This document shows positions 53,835 through 61,677 of a stretch of DNA of 64,000 nucleotides, piece by piece. Source of the DNA: Rhodohalobacter sp. 614A (GTDB taxonomy: Bacteria > Bacteroidota > Rhodothermia > Balneolales > Balneolaceae). Every line of letters starts with the position of its first letter. Position 1 is the stretch's first letter. The DNA is taken from assembly GCF_021462415.1 (NCBI RefSeq), contig NZ_JAKEDS010000002.1, forward strand, positions 806,001 through 870,000, given 5' to 3'. Made by a program: the position numbers and the translations under genes. The notes beneath the pieces were generated by a model that was not told the DNA's origin, made no database searches, and saw nothing but the letters and a program-made list of their open reading frames with translations.

Positions 53835-55643
53835 ATGAAGAAAGAACACGTTAAAAAATCAGTTGTGATCCTGATTTTTCTCATTCTTGTTTCCATACCT
53901 TTTGGGATGAAGAAGTACGATGAGTTTGTCAATTCTGAGAAGTTCGAAAACCGTCAGGAGATTATCGACAGATATGGCTTTTTTCTTGAAGATGTGACGG
54001 ATGAAATTGAAGTCGATTTTGTACACAAACGCCCAATTGTGGATGAAAAACTTGATCATATCGCTCCCCAGATTGCTTCGATGGGCGCTTCTGTTTCAGT
54101 GACTGATTTTAATAATGATGGCTACCAGGATTTTTATCTGACGAACAGTGAATTTGGAACAAAAAATGCTCTCTACAAAAACTTTGGCAACGGAACGTTT
54201 ATTGATGTAGCCGAAGAGCTGGGCATTGCCGATCTCAACTCGGAACAGGTTGGCGCTTCCATGGGTTCACTTTGGGCCGATTATAATAACGATGGATTCG
54301 AAGATCTTTTCATCTATCGCTGGGGAAAACCTGTGTTGTTTAAGAACAATAACGGCGAAGGTTTTTCTGAAGTAGCAGGAGCTGGATTTCCAGAGCATAT
54401 CAATGCAAATACAGCAACCTGGATCGATTATAATCGTGATGGCCTCTTGGATCTTTTTATCGGCGGGTATTACAAAGAAGATGTGAACCTGTTCGATCTT
54501 GAAAGCACGCAAATGATGCCGGACAGTTATGAATATGCTACAAACGGCGGACTCAATTATCTTTTTGAAAATCAGGGCAATGATACTTTTTTGGATGTGT
54601 CTGAAAAGGTTGGCTTGCAGGAATCGCGCCGGTGGACACTCGCTTCGTCTGCTACAGATATCAATGATTCCGGCTATCCGGACTTAGTGCTGGCTAACGA
54701 TTATGGAGTGGATGAAATCTACATCAATAATTACGGAGAAAGCTTCACAAACGTTGGCGAGGAAGCCGGCATTGGATTTGCGCCAAAAAGTGGTATGAGT
54801 GTTTCTTTTGGTGATGTTTTAAATCAGGGCAAGCATGCCATTTACATTACAAATATCTCTGAATCCGGTGTTTTGATGCAGGGAAATAATTTGTGGGTTC
54901 CTTCCAGAGATGATGATACCGGAGAAACTCCTGCCTACAGAAACCTTGCCAGTAATCTTGGAGTCGAAATTGGAAATTGGGGGTATAGCGGACAGTTTCT
55001 GGATTTTAACAATGACGGCAACCTCGATCTTTATGTAGCGAACGGGTACGTTTCAGCAACTCCGGATACCGATTATTGGTACGATTATGCAAAAGTTGTG
55101 GGTGGAAATCGTTCGATTATCATCGATGCAAATAACTGGCCTGCAATGGAGAACCGAACTTTTTCCGGATATCAGGCCAATAAATTATGGTTGAATGATG
55201 GGGCCGGAAGATTCCAGGAAGTTGGGAATAATGTTGGCGGTGCCCTTGAACTGGATAGCCGTTCCGTTGCCTATGCCGATTTTTTTGGAAATGGTTCCCT
55301 CGATCTGATTGTAGCGAATCAGGATCAACCGGTTAAAGTATACAGAAATTACGTTGATCCTAATCATAACTGGATTGGGTTTGATCTTGAAGGAACCAAA
55401 AGCAATCGAAGTGCAATTGGTGCAATTGTTATTCTTCATTGGGATGGAAAACAATCGAGAAAAAGTATAACTGCCGGTGAAGCATTTAGCTCTCAAAGCC
55501 AGCGACCGCTTTATTTCGGGCTTGGTGATGTTAAGCAGATTGAAAAAGTGGAGATTCGATGGCCATCAGGAATTGTTCAGGTGATCGACAATCCCGTAAT
55601 AAATCAGAAACATCTCATAGAAGAACTATCGGAAGAAAATTGA
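53835..55643 (+). CDS. CRTAC1/UnbV-family FG-GAP protein
   Basis: The 602-residue protein has an N-terminal signal anchor (about 9-26) and at least six VCBS/FG-GAP repeats with Ca-binding DxNxDGxxD motifs, for example TDFNNDGYQDFYL, DYNNDGFEDLF and DFNNDGNLDLYVANG. A C-terminal ASPIC/UnbV domain (about 512-600) contains YFGLGDVKQIEKVEIRWPSG. This is the architecture of UnbV, conserved around enediyne polyketide synthases, and of animal CRTAC1. It is extracytoplasmic. Its TGA overlaps the start of the UnbU-like gene. Confidence 0.88.
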   Translation: MKKEHVKKSVVILIFLILVSIPFGMKKYDEFVNSEKFENRQEIIDRYGFFLEDVTDEIEVDFVHKRPIVDEKLDHIAPQIASMGASVSVTDFNNDGYQDFYLTNSEFGTKNALYKNFGNGTFIDVAEELGIADLNSEQVGASMGSLWADYNNDGFEDLFIYRWGKPVLFKNNNGEGFSEVAGAGFPEHINANTATWIDYNRDGLLDLFIGGYYKEDVNLFDLESTQMMPDSYEYATNGGLNYLFENQGNDTFLDVSEKVGLQESRRWTLASSATDINDSGYPDLVLANDYGVDEIYINNYGESFTNVGEEAGIGFAPKSGMSVSFGDVLNQGKHAIYITNISESGVLMQGNNLWVPSRDDDTGETPAYRNLASNLGVEIGNWGYSGQFLDFNNDGNLDLYVANGYVSATPDTDYWYDYAKVVGGNRSIIIDANNWPAMENRTFSGYQANKLWLNDGAGRFQEVGNNVGGALELDSRSVAYADFFGNGSLDLIVANQDQPVKVYRNYVDPNHNWIGFDLEGTKSNRSAIGAIVILHWDGKQSRKSITAGEAFSSQSQRPLYFGLGDVKQIEKVEIRWPSGIVQVIDNPVINQKHLIEELSEEN

Positions 55644-56467
55644 GTACCGTTCAAGCATCACAGCCTTTGCAGGCTGTAAAAAAATTTAGACTGCCTCCTG
55701 GTTACATCGGGCCCATCTTAATTTCAGCCATTGTTGTTGCTGCGCATATTTCGTTTGGTGTTCTGGATGGATGGGAAAAATTTGCTGTTGCTCTTATAGC
55801 TGCGATGGCCACAGAATCCGTTCTTCATAAAATAGTGGTGGGAGAGTGGCGTAACCTTTCAAGTGCCTACATTTCCGGTAACAGTGCCGGAATTCTTGTT
55901 CGTTCTCCATTCTTATGGCCGTTTGCTTTATGTGCGGCTATCTCTATCGCTTCCAAATATGTATTTCGGTTTCGCGGCACACATATTTGGAATCCAACCA
56001 ATTTTGGCATTGTTGTTATGCTTCTCATTGCTTCCGACAGTATGGCGGTTCTGAGTATTCAATGGGGGAATAATATGTGGGCTATGTTAGTGATCTGGAT
56101 TGTTGGATTACTTGTTATTTCAAGAGTAAATCTGGCAAATATCTGTATTACGTATGTCCTGTCGTTTATCTTTTTCGGCTGGCTTCGAAGTATGATCACA
56201 GGTGATGCTTTTCTTGCGGAGATAGCACCGCTAACAGGGCCTATGTATCAGCTTTTTGTTTTGTTTATGATTACGGATCCAAAAACAACATTAAAATCAA
56301 AAACCGGCCAAAACATCGTAGCATTTCTTATTGCATTTGCAGAATTCTTTTTTCGATTGGGTGAAGCGGTTTACGCACCTTTTTATGCTCTTTTTATTGT
56401 TGGGCCAATCGCCCTCATCATTTCAATTCTGTGGAAAGAGAGAAAAGAAAAGTTAACCCATTCCTGA
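55640..56467 (+). CDS. RnfD/NQR2-like membrane protein (UnbU-like)
   Basis: I start the gene at TTG 55640, whose bases overlap the UnbV-like TGA (TTGA). A longer frame from an ATG at 55559 would lie inside the upstream gene and adds a charged, unlikely N-terminus. The 275-residue product has about eight membrane helices and the family segment FRGTHIWNPTNFGIVVML, comparable to the FNPxxFG region of RnfD/NqrB. I do not see the SGAT motif that carries covalent FMN in RnfD/NqrB. UnbU proteins of enediyne loci share this family, and the UnbV-UnbU order is the same here. Confidence 0.8.
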   Translation: MSTVQASQPLQAVKKFRLPPGYIGPILISAIVVAAHISFGVLDGWEKFAVALIAAMATESVLHKIVVGEWRNLSSAYISGNSAGILVRSPFLWPFALCAAISIASKYVFRFRGTHIWNPTNFGIVVMLLIASDSMAVLSIQWGNNMWAMLVIWIVGLLVISRVNLANICITYVLSFIFFGWLRSMITGDAFLAEIAPLTGPMYQLFVLFMITDPKTTLKSKTGQNIVAFLIAFAEFFFRLGEAVYAPFYALFIVGPIALIISILWKERKEKLTHS

Positions 56468-56935
56468 CCAGAACTTTAGAATAGTTGAATATATTCTGCT
56501 CTCAAAAAAAATTCGAACTTAAAGAAATTTTTTTCCGACTTAATTTTTTAGTGCCCTGATCTGCCCATTGTTGCAATCCTAACAATTAATACTATTTCTT
56601 CTCAAGAGTTCATTTCAGGCAAAGGCCTTTCTTAAATAATAGATGGTCAGTTATGGATTGAAGGTTTTAAGTAGTTGAATATAATGTAGATAATGAGGAC
56701 TTCAATATGTAGATCTTTACCTTTTTCCATGACTGGATTCCATCAAACAGGAGAAATAATAGAAGACTGTAAATAATTAAGATTTTTGGCTCTTAGACTC
56801 TTTAAATGGAGAATATTAGAGATTGATTAATTTTTACTTATGAAAGCGCTTTTTTTATATTAGCGAAGCTATTCAACTTTTATAGGCATTCCATCTTATA
56901 GAAGAGTTTCTCAATCAAAACATAAATAATCAGAT
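56468..56935. other. AT-rich upstream region of the SusC gene
   Basis: These 468 bases between the UnbU-like gene and SusC hold no credible gene. The composition is strongly AT-rich. The only specific signal is the LacI-type palindrome at 56842-56853. No terminator with a GC-rich stem was seen after the UnbU-like stop. Confidence 0.5.
56842..56853. promoter_or_regulatory. LacI/GalR-type candidate operator before SusC
   Basis: GAAAGCGCTTTT contains the perfect palindrome AAAGCGCTTT with a central CG, the hallmark of LacI-family operators. It is 82 bases upstream of the SusC start. The match to LacI-family sites is by general consensus; no regulator gene is in the window. Confidence 0.45.
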
Positions 56936-59900
56936 ATGAATGGTATAAAGCTACATTTAAATACTTTTATCATTTCTGAAAAGCTGAATCAAACAGCTTC
57001 TGATCTCAAAATTCGTCAAGTACTAAAAAATGCTTTCCATGTCATTTTAGTATTGGCATTCTTATTTGGGTTCGGTTTAAGCTCACTTTCAGCACAGAAT
57101 AGGGTAGAAGTTACAGGTACGATTACGGATGCTACGGATGGTTCCCCTTTACCGGGAGCCAGTATAATAGTATTAAATTCTGAAGAAGAAACCGGTTCAA
57201 CGATAGGTACTACATCGGGAATTGATGGAACCTTCAGTCTTAGAGTTCCAGAAAATCTAAATACATTGACATTCTCATTTATTGGGTATGTTACTCAGGA
57301 AGTAACTATTGATGGAAGAACAGAAGTCAATGTGCAGTTAGAACCAGATATTGCAACTCTCGATGATATTGTTGTGGTAGGATATGGTTCTCAGCGACAA
57401 AGAGAAGCTACAGGCTCAGTCGTTTCGATTAGTGAAGCCGATTTTAACCAAGGCGTCATTTCCACACCCGAACAGTTACTACAGGGACGAACAGCAGGGG
57501 TACAAATAACCACAGCCAGTGGTGAACCTGGCGCAGGTTCTTCGATCCGAATACGAGGTACTTCTTCGGTTCGAAGTGGTAACCAACCACTTTTTGTGGT
57601 GGATGGTGTTCCTTTGGGCGGTGGAGAAACCACTCCTGGCGGAACTAATATTGGAGCGGGTGGACAGTCAGCAAGAAACCCTCTTAGTTTTCTTAATCCT
57701 AATGATATTGAGAGCATCAGTATTCTTAAAGATGCTTCTGCCGCAGCAATTTATGGAGCCAGGGGCGCCAACGGCGTTGTTCTGATTACCACAAAAACAG
57801 CTGCTGCCGGAGAACCTACGTTAACAGTTTCTTCAACAACAAGTATTAGTTCAGTCCGCAAGAAACTGGATTTGTTAAGTGCCGATGAATATGTAAGTGC
57901 AGCCGAAAGATCCGGTGCCGATCCGGCAGTGGTAGAGTTTGGAGGCGCCACTGACTGGCAGGATGAAATTTTCAGAACCGGAGTCTCTCAGGATTATTAT
58001 ATGGGATACGGAAACGGTACTGAAACGGGATCTTACCGATTATCTCTTGGTTATGCAGATCAGCAAAGTATTGTTGAGAGTGCTGCACAAGAGCGGCTCA
58101 CCGCACGAGTAAATGCTACCCAGAGATTTCTGGATGATGTTATCGTGTTGGACATGAATTTAACCGGTACTCGTTTAAATGATGTGTATGCACCTGTTGG
58201 AACAGATGTTGGTTTTGAAGGAAACCTGATTGGTGCTGCATTGCAAGCGAATCCAACCCGACCGGTTTACAATTCTGACGGAACGTATTTCCAGTCATCC
58301 GATTTCCGAAACCCTGTTGCTATGCTCGAGTATATCGACAATAAATCTGAAACAAGCCAGATTTTAGCGAACCTTGCAGCAACAGTTAACCTGACCGATT
58401 GGCTGGCTTATAAATTGAATTTTGGATATGAAAATTCTGATGCTGTCAGAAGAATTGGTGTGAGTCCACAACTGGCTTTTCCCGCTATTCAGGAATCGGA
58501 TGGGCGAGCTGTCATTGACAACTTATATGTAAACACCCAACTGATTGAGCATACATTAAACTTAAATCGCCCCATGTTAGGTGGAAATGTGGAAGCCTTA
58601 GCCGGTTTTTCATATCAGCGATTTGAACGAAGAGGAGATTGGCTTCAGGCGGAATATTTTACCACTGAAGAAATCCCTTTTGTTGATAATGTAGACGGTG
58701 TTAATAATGACGGAAGCAACAAAGCATTCCAAGCTTCATCATTCAGAAGTGTAGAAGAACTTCAGTCTTATTTTGGTCGTGTTGGTTATAACTATGACGA
58801 CAGGTATATGTTAACGGCAAACCTCCGGGTTGATGGCTCTACAAAATTTGGGAAAAATAATAAATATGGAGTCTTTCCTTCACTTTCAGGTGCATGGAGA
58901 ATTTCAAGTGAAGAATTCTTTGAGCCATTGTCAGATACCTTCAGTGATTTAAAACTGAGAGTTGGTTACGGAATTACCGGTAATCAGGAATTTCCGGGCC
59001 GGGTATCACTGGCTATTTTTGAAGCGAATAACGATGGTTCCATTACCCAGGTAAATAATCCAAATCCTGATATCCAGTGGGAAGAAACTGCACAATTAAG
59101 TGTGGGAGTGGATTTCGAAATATTCCAGGGGCGTTTTGGCGGATCTATTGATTACTTCAATAAGCAAACGGAAAATTTGATCATCCGTCAGGATTATGCA
59201 CAACCGGCCGCTGTTGATTACCAATGGGTAAATCTGGACGGAACCGTTTTAAACGAAGGATGGGAATTTTCAGTCAATGCCTATGCTATTGACAAAGCGA
59301 ACTTCACATGGCAGATTGATTACAACATGAGTTTCCTGAAAAACGAAGTTCAGAATCTTAGCACATTTGTTAACACAGGCCAGATTCACGGACAGGGACT
59401 TACAGGTGCATATGCCCAGCGAATTGCAGAAGGCCAGCCACTTTTCTCATTCTATATGAGAGAATTTGAAGGGTTTGATGAAAACGGTCTGGGAATATAT
59501 GGAAATAACGAGCAGTTAAGCTTTGTAGGTGATGCTCTTCCGGATATGACCCTGGGCCTGACAAACACATTCAATATGGGACGATGGGATCTCAGTGCAT
59601 TCCTTACAGGATCATTTGGATTCAAAGTTTATAACAATACAGCGAATGCCATTTTCCTTAAAGGTAATTTGAGGAATGGAAGGAATGTTACAAAAGATAT
59701 TGCTAACAGCGATGAATCAGCCAACAACTTTGGGGAAGCGTCTACACGATTCCTGGAAGATGGAGATTATCTCCGACTTGCCAACCTAACTCTTGGTTAT
59801 AATGTAGATCCCGAAATGATTGGTTTGGGAAATGCTCTTCGTGGACTTCGATTGAGTGTTACCGGCCAAAATTTGTTCGTCATTACAGATTACACCGGTT

Positions 59901-60016
59901 TTGATCCCGAGGTAGATACAAATAAAGCTATAAACGGAGTTCCTTCGGCAGGTATTGATTATACCACCTACCCAAGGCCGAGAACTGTGAGCTTTAATGT
60001 AAGGCTGGACTTTTAA
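56936..60016 (+). CDS. SusC/RagA-type TonB-linked outer-membrane transporter
   Basis: The 1026-residue protein has a signal peptide ending near LSAQN and a carboxypeptidase-regulatory-like domain (about 58-130). A TonB-box-like VVVGYGSQ follows, then a plug domain with RIRGTSSVRSGNQPLFVVDGVP and KDASAAAIYGARGANGVVLITTK, then the barrel. No STN domain, so it is not an anti-sigma-linked transducer. It pairs with the SusD gene 23 bases downstream; together they import an oligomer, probably glycan or peptide. The specific substrate cannot be read from the sequence. Confidence 0.93.
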   Translation: MNGIKLHLNTFIISEKLNQTASDLKIRQVLKNAFHVILVLAFLFGFGLSSLSAQNRVEVTGTITDATDGSPLPGASIIVLNSEEETGSTIGTTSGIDGTFSLRVPENLNTLTFSFIGYVTQEVTIDGRTEVNVQLEPDIATLDDIVVVGYGSQRQREATGSVVSISEADFNQGVISTPEQLLQGRTAGVQITTASGEPGAGSSIRIRGTSSVRSGNQPLFVVDGVPLGGGETTPGGTNIGAGGQSARNPLSFLNPNDIESISILKDASAAAIYGARGANGVVLITTKTAAAGEPTLTVSSTTSISSVRKKLDLLSADEYVSAAERSGADPAVVEFGGATDWQDEIFRTGVSQDYYMGYGNGTETGSYRLSLGYADQQSIVESAAQERLTARVNATQRFLDDVIVLDMNLTGTRLNDVYAPVGTDVGFEGNLIGAALQANPTRPVYNSDGTYFQSSDFRNPVAMLEYIDNKSETSQILANLAATVNLTDWLAYKLNFGYENSDAVRRIGVSPQLAFPAIQESDGRAVIDNLYVNTQLIEHTLNLNRPMLGGNVEALAGFSYQRFERRGDWLQAEYFTTEEIPFVDNVDGVNNDGSNKAFQASSFRSVEELQSYFGRVGYNYDDRYMLTANLRVDGSTKFGKNNKYGVFPSLSGAWRISSEEFFEPLSDTFSDLKLRVGYGITGNQEFPGRVSLAIFEANNDGSITQVNNPNPDIQWEETAQLSVGVDFEIFQGRFGGSIDYFNKQTENLIIRQDYAQPAAVDYQWVNLDGTVLNEGWEFSVNAYAIDKANFTWQIDYNMSFLKNEVQNLSTFVNTGQIHGQGLTGAYAQRIAEGQPLFSFYMREFEGFDENGLGIYGNNEQLSFVGDALPDMTLGLTNTFNMGRWDLSAFLTGSFGFKVYNNTANAIFLKGNLRNGRNVTKDIANSDESANNFGEASTRFLEDGDYLRLANLTLGYNVDPEMIGLGNALRGLRLSVTGQNLFVITDYTGFDPEVDTNKAINGVPSAGIDYTTYPRPRTVSFNVRLDF

Positions 60017-60039
60017 ATAAATTGAAAAGGAGATTTAGA

Positions 60040-61605
60040 ATGTTTAACAAAATCAAATATATAGTATACTTGCTTTCAGCGATGCTACTCGTGATGGCAG
60101 GTTGTACGGATTTAACAGACACTGTTGAAGACGGTATTGGAGAAGAGTCAGTTGACGGAGGAGCAGCACCGATTGATAATCCAACTTCTGCTCTTGTCGG
60201 AGTTTATTCTCAATTGAATAACCTTCGTGGTGCCGGAGAAACATTTGCCCTCATGGAGCACACATCAGACGAGATGATGGGCCCAACCCGCGGAACTGAC
60301 TGGAGTGATTTCGGGGTTTGGAGACAGCTTCATGCACATACATGGGATCCATCTCACGGTCAACTTTTGAATGCCTGGAATCAACTGAATTCCGGTGTCT
60401 ATAGAGCTACCCAGGTCATTGAAGCTTCGAGTGCATCCGCACAAGAAGTGGCCGAAGCCCGGTTCCTGCGAGCCTATTTCATGTATTACATCATGGATTT
60501 TTATGGTCAGGTGCCATTTCGTGAACCAGATGCCGCCGCAGATGATATACCTTCGGTTTATTCCAGAAGCGAAGCATTTGAATTTATTATAGATGATTTA
60601 ACTGCAGCCAGAGATGCCCTGCCAAATCTATCATCCGGTGCAGATGCCGGGCAGGCTTCACAAGAATCAGTGGACTTTTTGATGGCCCGCTTGTATCTCA
60701 ATAAAGCAGTCTACCTCGGTTCAGATGCAGAAAACCCTTCAGCTGGCCCTTACACATTTGAGAATGGAGATATGGATGAAGTAATTTCAAGAACACAGAA
60801 CATTATTGATAATCCGTATACAGAATTAACCAGCTATTTTGACAATTTCCATTGGAATAATACAAACCTTTCTAACGAATTGATTTTTGTAATTCCGGAA
60901 GAAGAAGGTGGCGGAAGTTCATTCAATCACTTCTATATGACGCTGCACTATAATAATAGCCCAAGCGGTTGCTGTAATGGTTTTACTACCTTGGGAAGCT
61001 TTTATAATAAATTTGAGGACAGTGATGTGAGGAAAGGGCAGTACATCCCTGGAATGTCTCAAAACGGAGTATTGGCTGGATTTCTCGAAGGACAGCAGTA
61101 TGGCAGTTTTGACGGAAGTATAGATAATCCGGGCGAACCGCTGAATGATCGTGGTGGAAATCCACTGGTGTTTACTCCTGAGGTTGATCTCTTCTATTCC
61201 AATGAGCGAATGGGAATTCGTGTAATCAAATACTTGATTTATTATGAGAATCCCGAACGACCAGCAACTGATTTCGTTCTGTTCAGATATGGAGATGCCT
61301 TGCTTATGAAAGCAGAAGCCCATTTCCGAAAAGGCGAAACAGGTCAGGCTCTTTCCATTATTAATGACCTTCGTGAACAGAGAGGTGCATCACAACTCAG
61401 TAACCTGGATGAACAAACCATTCTGGATGAACGTGGTCGTGAACTTTACTGGGAAGGATGGAGACGCCAGGATCTGGTACGATTCGGAGCCTATACTAAT
61501 GAGTGGGAAGAAAAACCCGCGTCCGAAGGTTACAGAGTGCTTTTCCCGATACCTCAGCGAGCACTTGACACCAATCCAAATCTTGTTCAAAACAGCGGAT
61601 ATTAA
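60040..61605 (+). CDS. SusD/RagB-type outer-membrane lipoprotein
   Basis: From the Met at 60040, preceded by an AAGGAGA ribosome-binding site, the product is 521 residues with a lipobox (MAGC). The SusD features are TPR-like helices (EARFLRAYFMYYIMDFYGQVPF), a variable ligand-binding middle, and the C-terminal RGRELYWEGWRRQDLVRFG and LFPIPQRALDTNPNLVQNSGY. It caps the SusC barrel as surface substrate-binding lid. The terminator at 61627-61660 follows 22 bases after the stop. Confidence 0.93.
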   Translation: MFNKIKYIVYLLSAMLLVMAGCTDLTDTVEDGIGEESVDGGAAPIDNPTSALVGVYSQLNNLRGAGETFALMEHTSDEMMGPTRGTDWSDFGVWRQLHAHTWDPSHGQLLNAWNQLNSGVYRATQVIEASSASAQEVAEARFLRAYFMYYIMDFYGQVPFREPDAAADDIPSVYSRSEAFEFIIDDLTAARDALPNLSSGADAGQASQESVDFLMARLYLNKAVYLGSDAENPSAGPYTFENGDMDEVISRTQNIIDNPYTELTSYFDNFHWNNTNLSNELIFVIPEEEGGGSSFNHFYMTLHYNNSPSGCCNGFTTLGSFYNKFEDSDVRKGQYIPGMSQNGVLAGFLEGQQYGSFDGSIDNPGEPLNDRGGNPLVFTPEVDLFYSNERMGIRVIKYLIYYENPERPATDFVLFRYGDALLMKAEAHFRKGETGQALSIINDLREQRGASQLSNLDEQTILDERGRELYWEGWRRQDLVRFGAYTNEWEEKPASEGYRVLFPIPQRALDTNPNLVQNSGY

Positions 61606-61626
61606 TCCTATTTAGTGTCGATTATT

Positions 61627-61660
61627 AAAAAGGCTATGTATTTTTATACATAGCCTTTTT
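61627..61660 (+). terminator. Rho-independent terminator of the SusC-SusD operon
   Basis: AAAAAGGCTATGTA (61627-61640) pairs perfectly with TACATAGCCTTTTT (61647-61660) around six bases. The 3' side ends in a run of T, and the 5' A-run makes it bidirectional in principle. It lies 17 bases before the next start codon. Confidence 0.9.
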
Positions 61661-61677
61661 CTATTCCAAGTTTTCCT

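Noticed and set aside
50352-56467. Enediyne biosynthetic gene cluster
   Set aside because: Only UnbV/UnbU-like genes are present. No iterative PKS, thioesterase or tailoring gene lies within the window, so a cluster cannot be claimed.
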